Below, in pieces: positions 1 through 10,800 of a stretch of 64,000 nucleotides of DNA; positions within the stretch are counted from its first letter, which is position 1, and each line of letters opens with the position of its first letter. The position numbers and the translations under genes were made by a program. Source of the stretch: Diphasiastrum complanatum (taxonomy: Eukaryota; Streptophyta; Lycopodiopsida; Lycopodiales; Lycopodiaceae); assembly GCA_029204225.1 (NCBI GenBank), contig CM055099.1:46748042-46812041 (forward strand). Direction: 5' to 3'. The notes beneath the pieces are model-generated. The model had not been told where the DNA came from, did no database searches, and saw only the letters and a program-made list of their open reading frames with translations.

Positions 1-339
1 CTCATCAACTGGACGACTGTCCCATTGGACTAAGAATTGGACAATACGATGACGACGACGAGGATAGGGGTTGTTCTCATCATTTGGATGATTGTAAATG
101 TTTCTATAAATACTAGATTGCTATTCAATACATGCATTTGAAAGTTCGTTATGCTTGTAAAAAACTGAAGCCTGAAAGCTAAAACTAAATCAGTGTTCAC
201 TGTTCAGAGAAAATTAAAATCAGAATCATGATACTCCCATCAATGATCACACATCAGTAGCCTATAGATACTATAGTGTAGGTAGTAATTACTAAGTTGT
301 AAGTAGTGAGCAGTTACTAATAGGCTAAGTACATGGGAT

Positions 340-760
340 GGTTGTGGGCAGCAGCTAGTAAGATCCACAAATGTCCTGCAACATGATGGAAAAACCGCTG
401 AAAATGGTGATGAAATAGGGCGCTGGAAAGCCTCCAAACAATCAGCAAAGTGGACAGCAAATCGGTGGAGAAATCCGTCGAAGGTGGCAAGGTAGTAGGG
501 CGCTGGGCAGCAGCTACCAAACTCCGCACATAACCCGAAAAAAAGATGGAGAAAACTGCTAAAAATGGTGATGAAGTAGGGCGCTGGACAGCCTCCAATC
601 AATCCACAAAATGGGCAGCAAATCGGTGGAGAAAATCGATGAAACTGACAAGGTAGTAGGGCACTGGCCAGCCTCCACCAAATCTAGAAAAATGACAGAA
701 ATTTGATGAAAAAATCGATGAAAGTGATGGGTTAGTAGGGCGCTGTGGACAGCCTATACT
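340..760 (-). repeat. Degenerate tandem repeat in the element leader (GGCGCTGG motif)
   Basis: A motif like TAGTAGGGCGCTGGACAGCC recurs near 413, 505, 577, 653 and 735, separated by 70-90 bases of related sequence rich in ATCGGTGGAGAAA. It sits between primer site and gag, where LTR elements carry leader or packaging sequence. The same motif occurs in the leader at 41440-41860 and, shortened, at 27790-28090. Confidence 0.6.
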
Positions 761-802
761 AAATCTGAAAAAAGTGGTGCACAGGAAAGTGCTTTGATAC
801 CA

Positions 803-1213
803 AGTTACGAATGAAACCCCAGCTGATCTAGAGCTTAGCTATGAAAGCATCACATAAGCAAGACTTAACCCTAGAAAGCAGAAAAGAGAGATTAAGGAGA
901 CTAAAGATAGAGATCAATATCATCAACTGAGTAACAAATGACACAGATTCCCTACTTATAGCCTAAAGGAAGCCCTAAAAAGGAAGCTTCCAGTGGCAAG
1001 GGCCCAACTGGGAGGGATAATAGTGTGCCCTCCAAGAAGGCCCCCACTCTCTAGTAATATGTCCAAATGTCCAAATAATGAATAATAAGGCCCAAGGCCA
1101 ACCATATAGTCTAAGTGTCAATAATGAATAAAAAAGGGCCCAAGGCCTGCTTATGCATAAAGTAAAGTAAATGTAAATGGACGTGGCGAATGTAATGAGC
1201 CGACTCCATAACT
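803..1213 (-). repeat. LTR, AG...CT family (5' LTR)
   Basis: The minus strand starts AGTTATGG and ends CGTAACT, the same ends as the copies at 35722-36078 and 41970-42398. Length is about 411 bases. The primer-binding site follows directly on the minus strand. Confidence 0.75.
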
Positions 1214-1381
1214 GTAACACCTTTGATCTACAAACTAATCCATAGATTTGATAAGATCACTGAAGAAGAGATTGATGAAACACAGGAAAGCAAGTTGCAT
1301 TAGTTGTGCATGGGTTGACAGGATCCAAGCAACAAGACATTCGATAGTTTTCTTCCTCAGTATCTCCCTTGATTGGATAGG

Positions 1382-2197
1382 CTATCCAATTCCAAACGCA
1401 TCTTTTCTTGTCCCTGCATCCGGTTTTGTTTCCTTATGCATTGCTCCTTGATGTAGGATGACAATATCCTGTTGTAACTCCAAAGCATTGATTAAAGTAA
1501 TGATTTCATCCAAGTTATCTGATTGGGCATTTGAGTTTCCTCTTGCTAAATCATTTTGAGCAATATTGGTAGCATTTTCTCGCTGAAGATGGATGGCCAT
1601 AGATCCATTCATTGCCTCTGTGAGTGAAGCGATGGATATAGTTCCTGATAAACCAAAATGGTAATGCTCCAAATCAATTGATTCATTGTCCATATTTGGC
1701 CACATTCTAGTCATTTCCAACTCATCATTCTGTTCAAAGAGAGCGTTATGATGTTGGAATCTAAACAACTCATATTCATTTTGCTGTAAGCAGTGATTAT
1801 CTTCAGTTCGATCCCCAAAGATAAATTTGTCATATATACAATGCTGTAAGCAGTGATTATCTTCAGATAAATTTGTTATATATACAAGGATAGTCAGCTG
1901 TAGCATTAAGCTCAGAAATTCTCGGGTCAGTAATCTCAAAGGATGTGTCGTGAGCACCTGTTGCTGATGTTGAGACTTGATTGGATGATTGAGAGACACA
2001 TGTTGTGATTCCTTGATCCCTTTTGATCCTTCATCAGTTGCAGAATTTTCCTCTAAGATACTTTTGTTCAAATCAACACTTTGGTGAGCTTGGAATTGGC
2101 ATATTGATAGTTCTGGGGAGTTTTGCTGATGGAGAGTTGAACACAATGGTGTAGGAATTTCTTCCTGCTGAGACTCCAATTTGATCCGTAGTTGCAT
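1382..2197 (-). pseudogene. Unrecognised ORF downstream of a decayed gag, probable retroelement remnant
   Basis: A 271-residue open frame, rich in Gln, Asn and His, directly downstream of the gag-like frames at 2222-3446 on the same strand. I recognise no protease, zinc knuckle or RT motif. A stretch of about 40 bases is repeated near 1785 and 1845. It is most likely the degraded continuation of the same element, because spacing and strand agree, but a non-coding remnant that happens to be open cannot be excluded. Confidence 0.3.
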
Positions 2198-2221
2198 CTT
2201 TTGTTGTTTTATCTTCAGATC

Positions 2222-3446
2222 TCAAATTAACGCCTTTTGCATTACATCTGTCAAAGTTGGATTTACTTGAAGTACATTATCCAAATGTTGACGGATGTGA
2301 TCTTGAAGACCACACAGGTAGTGTTGGATGGATAGCTCTTCATTAAGCCACTTCAATTTAGATGCTATCAAATGGAACCTCGAATTATATGGCTTTAGTG
2401 AACCAGTTTGTTCCAGCATATACCAAGAGTCCATATAATAATCTATGAATATTTCTGCACAAAACTCCTTGAAATCGTCCCATGACTTAGGTTCATACTG
2501 TGGATTGCCACCAATCATAGGCTTTTCCTCGAAAGCAGGATATTGCTATGGTAATTTTGCCCTGATCAGAGATAGAATATAGTCGAAGATTCTCATCGAC
2601 AATAGATAACCAGTCATCAATATGTAATGAACTCATTTCTCCCTCAAAGGTTGGTATGTTCTCAAAAGGAACATCATCAGGATTTTGTTGAATATTGATT
2701 TGTTGATGTTGATTTGCTGCTGACAAACTGCTCTCCCCAATGTAACAGGAACTAGGAATGGTCACTATGTTCCCATAACTAGTATTGTCTCTTGTCTGTA
2801 ACCCAGTGGTGCCAGCAATTGGTTTAAGAGCCATAGAGGAAGCATCTTCTATTTTCATGGATGTACCGTTGAATGCCATTGCACAAAGAGAAGGTTGGTA
2901 TTCAAAATTATCTTCTTCAACTTTGTATTCTTTGGAGCCAGCTTCGTTATCATCATTGTAGTCTCCATCATCACCGATGTAGTGATTGGGATGCAATTCT
3001 GTCTCTTGACAATATAATCTTTTGTTGTACATGCTGTAAACCGTTGGCTCTTTTTCATCGTAATCACAACTTTCAGGGATATCATTTGGTTGACCTGTAG
3101 GCTCATACTGGTCCTCATGTTGCCATCCAGAGTGATCATGACCCTCATAATCAACAATGTTATACTTGGTTTCATATTGGCCATCATTATATTCGTCTGC
3201 ATCACCAAGCTAATATTCCTGATCATCTGGTTGACAATCATGATCCCCATTGGAATATTGTTCATGCTTGTCCGTTTCATCACATTGCTGATCATCCTGT
3301 TGACAATTGCCACCGTCATCACATTCCTCATCTTGTTGACAATCATTACCACCATCATCATACCATTCACCTTGGTTATCGTACTCATAATCATTACCAT
3401 CCCATTGATCTTCATAGTCGGACATATATTCATTATCAGTGTCCAT
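2222..3446 (-). pseudogene. Decayed Ty3/gypsy-type gag with a very acidic N-terminal region
   Basis: The frame starts at an ATG at 3446 and is very acidic, with repeated Gln-Gln-Asp/Glu and Tyr-Asp units for about 150 residues. It then enters a segment typical of retrotransposon gag (Retrotrans_gag family): a DDWLSIVDENLRLY-like helix followed by AYDWWQ. A single in-frame TAG at 3212-3210 splits this frame. Near 2493-2518 the reading continues in another frame with SWDDFKEFCAEIFIDYY and a helix-rich tail ending near 2222, which is the usual second half of the gag capsid domain. One stop and one frame change show it is not functional as read. No pol was found downstream. Confidence 0.55.
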
Positions 3447-3689
3447 GGTATAGTGACAAGCAATCTGTGAGTTATGGGTCCACAAAATTGAATGAAGTGA
3501 AAAGAATTTGGGACAATTATAAATTTCACTCGTAAAACTACAAATTTGCTAGTAACAAATTTGTTCTTCTCCACCATCCCAAAATTGAGTCCTCGAAGAA
3601 TGTAACCTGCAATATATAGAGAACACCAGTAGCTTTTGGCAAAGTGTCAACTTTGTTTCACTGATCGATTTTAGCTTTTATACCATTGC

Positions 3690-3965
3690 CATCATGTCAA
3701 GCTTGACGTAATGATCACTTTTGCTTTTTATTGCATCGCAATCCGAGGTCACACAGAAGAGATATGGAAGTTCGAAGAAATGGATTATAAAAAGTAACAA
3801 CTAAGGCAAAATGGGGCGAAATTATAAAGAATTAAATGATGATTTTGAGAGTACAGACAGCTGAATAGTGTCAAGCTCGATGATCTGATTACTTTTGCTT
3901 TTAATTGTACTGAAATCCAACTGCAAACGGAAAAGTTATTGACATAGAAAAAACGAGGAACAAAC
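3690..3965. repeat. Imperfect direct repeat, two copies of about 110 bases
   Basis: Positions about 3690-3800 and 3866-3965 are diverged copies; both contain GTCAAGCT followed by a GAT/ATGATC stretch, ACTTTTGCTTTT and a run of similar sequence. It lies upstream of the minus-strand gag and may be part of that element's leader or LTR, but no LTR ends were found. Confidence 0.4.
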
Positions 3966-4215
3966 GTAATTAGGCAAACTTAAGAAAAGGCTCTAACACA
4001 ACTTTTTTTGGTTTCTTTGAAACATTGGACCGTGAAAGAAAGATAACCAAAAAGAAATCCTGAAACTTGACGGGATTTTTTTTCTTTCGGTTACTTGCAA
4101 TGAGCCGTATGCTGGTAAAAAAAATATGACCGAAAAAGATAAAAAAAAAAACCGAAATTGTCAAAATTGCTCTGATCCCAAAATTGTCATGTGCCAATCT
4201 TAGCATTCAAACATC

Positions 4216-4440
4216 TGTTGGAAATAATAAATGATAATGTTAGTTTCCCATAGGTTACTTTGACCCAAAAGGTCGAGACTTGTGTAACCATGGGTTAGGT
4301 TTATTATTTAGACCATGTTAAGTCAGTTTTAGTTAAGTTCGACCCCATTTTGTTCTAGTAGTAACTCGTGGGTCCAAGTAAAGTCTAATTATGTTAAGGG
4401 ACCCTATCTTGACTTTTGGGAGTGCCAAGGTCCACATTTG
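4216..4440 (+). repeat. Diverged solo LTR fragment related to the copia LTRs at 27256 and 32088
   Basis: It begins TGTTGGAA, like the 32088 LTR, and then shares ATAGGTTACTTTGACCC, AAAGGTCGAGA, TTGTGTAACCATGG, CTCGTGGGTCCA and a run like CTTGACATATTGG with that LTR, in the same order and spacing. The right end is lost or too diverged to place. No partner LTR or coding region lies beside it, so it is a solo or truncated LTR. Confidence 0.6.
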
Positions 4441-5939
4441 GAACACTTTTTCCTGTTTTGTGCTTACTTCTTATGATGACGGTGTTATCTTACCTAGTGT
4501 TGGTGAGCAAGGTTCCATTATTAAGGAATGGAGATCATTCAAAGGATAGGGGCCTGATTCTAGAGCATGATCATAGCTCTCATGTGATTTTAGGCACTTG
4601 AACCACTTTCTCCATCAAGAAAGCTCTCAAAAGAGAAGCTCCAAAATCTCTTAGAAACCAGATTTCAAAAATGAACAATAGCCTCCAAATTTAGCACGCC
4701 TTTGCTATTTATAATGGTCATTTGTGCTGTTATAGTTTGTTTGGGGCCTTATTTGGCTAAATTGGGCCTTACAACCATTATCACAATTCCGCTATTTACA
4801 ATTATAGCGAGGTTGTTCGAGCCACTTTATTAATTGTCCGGAATGCATTAGTAAGCTCATGGGCTAATTACATGCAACACAATGCACATGACAAATAGTT
4901 GCAACATCTAGGAGTATCCAAAAATCTCATCTCGAACATCCTTTAACTAATGACATATCTACATCCCCATTTATATGAACCTCTGAAGCATCATGTGGCT
5001 CCTGACATATATCCTGATAGGCTACAACATTGGGAACATTTTGGACCAAAGTGTTGTCCACATGTGCTAGGAAACAGAAAATCAGACAAGTGATCAAAAA
5101 GGCATTAAACAACCCCACAAACGCACCTACTTTCAATAGAGGTTGTTCAAGACAGCAAGCCATAGACGAAAAAGAGCTCCAAATTGTTGCCATAAGTTCA
5201 AAAAAGTTTAAGTGCTTAAAATTAAAGAAACTTGAAAAATGGAACGTAAACTTCTACTACTAAAAATCAAATTGTGTCAAGTCCATTAGAAGATCCTAAC
5301 TCTAGGAAGAAATATTAAATAAAGATCCCCAATAACGAACACGAAAAAGTTCAAAAATTACCACAATGAAAACTAATGTCAAACCTCGTTGATGCAAAAA
5401 ATGTTAAGTTGTGTTGACACAGAGGTGTTTGATTGATGTATTGTAAAGTGCAATCAAATTCTTGAGAAATTAAGAATGTAATGATCCAAAAGCAGAATTT
5501 GAAACGAAATCAGTTGAGCAAAGTAGAATTTTCTAGATGTATTTAAAAACAAATAGTAAAAATCAAGGTACAATCAGAAATAGCAATACTTTTGTTGTTC
5601 AAAAACTTAGGTTTGCAAAATCTTTTAATGCCTTTCTTTGTTTGATACAAAATTGGAAGAATTACTCCCATCCACTTAGCACACTCATACGTGATTATTT
5701 TCGACTTCTGTCACAAAGAAGTATGCAATAATGATTCACCTAGAAATTGAAAATTGGGGTTCTCAGCCAAAAATTTAAATCATTATTCCATGGCGCTCTA
5801 CTTCTAGTAAGTCAATAAATTTAAAGATCGAGTTGACTCTGATCACAAACAAAATAGGTATGGCAAAATTTGTCATTTCTAGGTCTAGAGATAGAAAATG
5901 GCTACAGAGAAGTAGAAGAAATTAGCACCTTCCAATCAC
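4441..5939. other. No gene recognised; possible retroelement debris
   Basis: AT-rich sequence with only short chance ORFs. A stretch near 4950-5040 shares phrases such as TGACATATATCCTGA with 49630-49710, so part of it may be an old repeat. I see no RNA gene, exon of the host gene or transposon end. Confidence 0.4.
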
Positions 5940-6440
5940 TCAAGAAAGTGCTTTGATACCGAGTTATAAACTCATTACATACAAAACTATAAATGAAGAG
6001 ACAATAGCAATCCTCTACAAAAAAGGCTGAAGTACACCATATATTGTCAACGGGTAAAGCCCTACAAGCAATAGTAATTAGTTCTCCCACAAAAAGCTCA
6101 AGCTAATCAATAAGCTGAAAAATGATTGTCTCTAGGCCCTATTTAAAGCCAACAGAAACCTCAAAGTGGAAGCTTGTAGACACTTAGCCAAACTTATCCA
6201 CAAATTGAGTTTTAGGAGGGAAAATAGTGCGACCTCTTGGAGATTTTGTGCCCTTTTAGTAGGACCTCCACTCCATTATGAGATGATAATGATTGTGCCC
6301 TCTACTAGTCCTAAGTTTAAATGCATAAAAAAGGATTTAGGCCTCTACACGAATAAAAGGGCTTGTGGCCAACAAATGGCCAACAAAAGGGCTCGTGGGA
6401 CGAGCTTAAGTTTTGTCACATTAGCTTCATGCAAACACAT
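5940..6440 (-). repeat. LTR-like repeat, second family (related copy at 53540-53950)
   Basis: Left of it, 5949-5967 reads on the minus strand like a copia primer site (TCGGTATCAAAGCAC). The following 470 bases share short phrases, in order, with 53540-53950: AGCCCTA-AGGCAATA, GTTCTCCCACA, GAGCTCAAGC, GGGAGG/GGAGGGAAAAT and AAAAGGGC-TGTGGCC. This order suggests a minus-oriented LTR, but the termini are not clear and no coding region is attached. Confidence 0.45.
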
Positions 6441-7806
6441 ATAGAGGGATCCCCAAGGAAAAAGGATATGCTAGTTATGTAGCTTAGGCTAGTTGAGTTA
6501 GAGTAGCATTTATTTTTCTGATGTCATACCTAATATGATGTTAAAAGGAGCTATTATTGTGTATCCAAGATTAGTGAATTAAACTCTGCTCGTTGATTAC
6601 CTATGAGGACCATAGATGCATAGCCTTGATGTGATGAGAGATATCACTTCCAAAAGAAGAGACTTGCAAATTTAGAGGTTGATGTAGAGATGCCTAGTTA
6701 TCACATAGATTGTAGACACCGACAATAGACAACATGACTCTTCAAATCGTTGGCACGGATGGCTACATGATGCTTTGGACTTAACAAGGATTTAAATTGA
6801 TGCTAGTTACCATCATTCCTCCTGTTGTAGACAAAGTAGTATGCTCCAATAGTTAGCCTTGTAATTTTAAACTTACATATGAGTGAATAAACTGTTTTGC
6901 TTATTTCACTTAGGACTATTGGTGATAGCATATATATCTCTATTATAATTGGTTGAGGAGATGCATTGTGGTCCCACATGGACGATATACACATGTTATG
7001 TACTACAACAATCTTATGTACCATTTTGATACTTTTAAGATATCAATGCATCTTTCTTGTTGATTCCTATGCTTAGATCTTATCTATATTTTCTTGTGTA
7101 GAGCAGCATTGTGTGGCCTTATGCATCTTCTTTAACACGAAGTTTTATCTGATCATAAGACATTATGTAAGATGCATTTTTACTTTTAAGATTGGAATTC
7201 TATTTTGTTGAAATTCACATCGTCAATTTGACATACAAAGTATGATTTTGACATTTTAAGTTTTGTGTAATTTTGGAAGTGACTTCAAATCTTTTCATTT
7301 TCTAGGTATAAGTTAAGCTTACAAAATCTACCAACATACTCCAATATAAGCTTTCGAACTTTGGACATTTTATACCTTCTGATCAATTATATATCTACAG
7401 GAATATTTAGGTGAAAAAATCAGCTATAGCATACTAGAACACCTGTTCATTTCACAAATCTCATAAGTTTGTGCTAACTATACTCTTCCATCTAGTTATT
7501 GTACATAATATTTGAAATGTCCTCTAGTTACACATGCCCCTTCATTCAATTGTTTGTGATATTATCACTTCCTATGTTCCTAACAACTATTTGGTGCCAT
7601 ATGTAGCATCACATGCAAAATTATAGCATGTTAGTTGTTTAAAGGGTTCATTTTTAACATTGGCCTATTCAAATTAGGAACATGGCTTGGATGACTTCAT
7701 TATATTAACATGTGTTAGCTAAATTATGGTGCAAGGTCATAGAATTGTAATATGTGAAGTTGAATATACTTGCTATGTAATTACTCCTTCATGGTCTTAT
7801 ATACAG
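6441..7806. other. Gene-poor stretch upstream of the first visible host exon
   Basis: Probably intron of the alpha-N-acetylglucosaminidase gene, since the first visible exon begins at an acceptor AG at 7805-7806. I looked for the exon that should precede it, which should end with a Trp-Leu-Met-Gln-like sequence, and found no convincing candidate. Confidence 0.4.
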
Positions 7807-7857
7807 GGTTGGCTATTCTCATCACAAGCATCATTTTGGCAGCCTCCTCAAATGAAG
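7807..7857 (+). CDS. NAGLU: NAGLU exon, 17 codons (GWLF...PPQMK)
   Basis: Acceptor TATACAG ends at 7806 and donor GTAGGC starts at 7858. The 51 bases encode [17 protein letters not shown], the segment that precedes the ALLHSVP motif in plant GH89 enzymes. Both borders fall between codons. Confidence 0.88.
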
Positions 7858-10800
7858 GTAGGCAATCTAATTGTTTCCTGAAATATGTATTGAACCGTTA
7901 AGGAAACCTATTGGCTTGCTATTTATCTTGTAATGTTTGCAATTGATCAACTTATGCTTGTTTGAAATCTAGTCAACATGACTATATTTCACATTTTACA
8001 TCATAGAAACTCTTTTTGCTTTAAGGTTAAGTTGTCCAATTTGGTAGGAACTTTTTTGAACGTCCTCTTTTGAAATTTATGTGCATTGTTCGATGCCTCC
8101 ATTTGCTTATCAAAACTCAAAATTTCTAGTAATTAGATAGTGATTTGGTCAAACTTTTATCACAAATGTCCAAACCTTCCATAAATGATCGACTACACAA
8201 TTATTGATTGAGAAATTATCACATAGATCTTTTATGTGTTGTAGAGAAAGAGGTAATTTCTTGTAATGATATTCTTAACGAAAAGAGCATATCGTCATAA
8301 CGCATTAATACTTGACATAGAGGTTGACAACGCTATATGTCATGGTTTAGTTTTTTTGGACCTTAGTATATTTTCAATTGGTCAATGTCACTTAGTTGCT
8401 TCAATCATGTGATTCTAAGTGAATTTAGTCAAAGACAAGATAGAAGAAAAAATGATATATTTATATAGCTAACAACATCATACAAATACAAGGTTCAATT
8501 CAAGCAATATGAACCATTAATTATGACTCTAATTCCATGAGGGCCCCAATCCCTCATAATCATAATTAAATTACGAGTTGAGGTAGGCCTATTGACCTCC
8601 TTACAGGATAATAATCCAAGATCAGTCCAAATGTGGGCATGACACTTTCCCTCTACAAAATTCTATATAAGGATTGAGTCAATGTTACATAAGGTTATAG
8701 GACTTTTGACCTCATATGTAGTTGATTGAAGGTTCAAAAGTTTAACACAACTAGTGTGACTCAAATCAGTTAGAGTTGACTTAATCAAGCTATGACTAGC
8801 ATTTCTTTTAAGGAGAGCATTCACTTTTGAGTTCATGCTAAACATTTTGATTCATTGTAATGATAAAACTTTGTCTTACAGAGAAGACCCACTCCTTTAT
8901 TCAGTACTTTATCTACACGTTCTATATCGAGAGAGTCTAGGTGGGCCTATTGAGATGAATTGGATATCTATTGGACTCATATCTTGAAGATAGAAACTAA
9001 TGGGGACCAAATTCCACTATAGTACTTAGACAAGAGCCTGGCACGTAGTCTTCACTTCACATTGGGAAAGTTCCAAGTTTCTCCGCATCAATTATCGATG
9101 GAGATAGGTCCTCTCTTGGGGCTTCCCAATATGAGCTCACTGGGATACAGTCAATAACTTAGAGTTTATTTCCCATTCGAGAAATATTTTAAACCAAGAA
9201 TTTCCTATATTCTATGCACATAACTTTTATTGATGAATCCCAATGACTCACAAAGCATGTGTCTTATAAGCAATATAGATGAAAACAAAATAGTTCTTGG
9301 TCAATTCTCTTCACACTGTTTATTCAACCAATTAACTTTTAACCAAGAGTAATCCAACTACTTGTAATAGATCCTAACACCACAGTAGGGCAAACACTAA
9401 CTGATCCACCCAACCTTGCCTACTCCTTGATATAGAGTAAGCCCCTCCTAGCCCAGTGTGAGTACTGGTAGCATGCTACTGCCAAGTGTCGGCCACGTGG
9501 CACTGACGTGGCCGACTGCACGTCGGGACCCAACTGGGAGCCCTATCCTGCTGACAGGGTCCCTAGGCTGTGTTAGGCCCGCCATGGCTATGGACCGTGC
9601 TGGGCACACTACTCACATTGTCTTGCCCTGTTGGTCATGTACGCTGGACACGACCCTGACTGTGGTATCTGACCTATCTATGTTCTCTAGGGTTCGGCAC
9701 TGGTTACGAGCTCGTAACACTCCCTCCCCCTTAAGAACCGTCTTGGTCCTCTAAGACAAAGTCTGGAAAAATCTTGCGAAGGACGCTGCCTCTTTCCCAA
9801 GTGGCATTCTCAACAGGCTGATCATTCCACTTAACCAGATATTCTCGGTATAGAGTATGACGAGTCTGCGTCTCTCTACTATCAAGAATCTCCTCTGGTT
9901 CATGTGGAGGTTGTTGAGGATCCAATGGGAGAACTAGAACATTGTCCCCTACCAGATTGTCTGATCTGGTTAAGGCTTTTCGTAACTGACTTACATGAAA
10001 GACTGGAAAAACCTTACTGCTACGTGGGAGTTCTAGTTCATAGGTGACCTCGCCTAGTCTCCTACTGATGGTAAAGGGACCACAATACCTTGGAGATAAC
10101 TTAGCACACACTCCTGATTTGAGGGTTCTAGAGTCAACTGGGATTCTCAAGTAGACTTTCTCACCAGTGGAGAACTGCACATCCCGTCTGTGTGGATCTG
10201 CATAATGCCTTGCTCGATCCTGGGACTGTCTAATGCTACGCTTAGCATGTTCTATCATCTGGTTTAGGTCCTCTAAAAAGTTTCTGGCTGCTTCAACTTT
10301 TTCTTGTTTAAACCCTACAGCTGTGGGTGAGCGTGGCTGAAAACCGTACATCAGCATAAATGGGCTGTATCCCGTAGCTGAATGTTTGGTAACTCTAATA
10401 TCGAGAGATACTCCTCCCAATTAGTCTGCTTCTTGCTGACGTATGCACAAAGCATATCCTCCAGCACTTGATTTACCCTTTATGTTTGACCGTCCGTTTG
10501 TGGATGGTCGGTGGTACTCATATTAAGTTTAGTATGGAGATGATGGAATACTGCCCTCCAAAAATTTCCAGTAAACTTACTGTCCTGGTCACTGACTATG
10601 CACCGTACAACTTAAATAGCCCGTCTACAAACAACCTCGCTAACTCTGGAGCTCTAACGGTTGTTTTGGTCGGAATAAAATGAGCCATTTTGGTCAGACG
10701 GTCAACTGTGACCCATATAGCGTCATTACCCTTTTGGGTTTTAGGCAGGTCTACTATAAAATTCATGGAGATACTCTCCCATTTACCAGCTGGTATTTCT

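Larger units (their letters stand above)
1..1213 (-). mobile_element. 5' end of a minus-strand LTR retrotransposon (AG...CT family), cut by the window edge
   Basis: Read on the minus strand this is an LTR (1213 to 803), then a primer-binding site at 802-791 that reads TGGTATCAAAGC, one base off the copia-type site complementary to initiator tRNA-Met. An untranslated leader then runs to the window edge. The LTR is shared with copies at 26459, 26900, 35722 and 41970. No coding region of this copy is in the window; the ORFs between 240 and 602 look like chance reading of the leader. The element type is inferred from the primer site and from gag sequence near the 41970 copy, so assignment to copia is tentative. 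Confidence 0.7.

Noticed and set aside
3090-3577. Plus- and minus-strand Ile/Met-rich ORFs that look like membrane proteins
   Set aside because: They overlap the acidic gag frame and follow from its GAT/ATC codon repeats; no independent support.
7105-7130. GTGTGGCCTTATGC as the end of the missing NAGLU exon (Val-Trp-Leu-Met-Gln)
   Set aside because: It resembles the expected codons only with a one-base insertion, has no open frame or conserved sequence upstream, and no donor GT follows.
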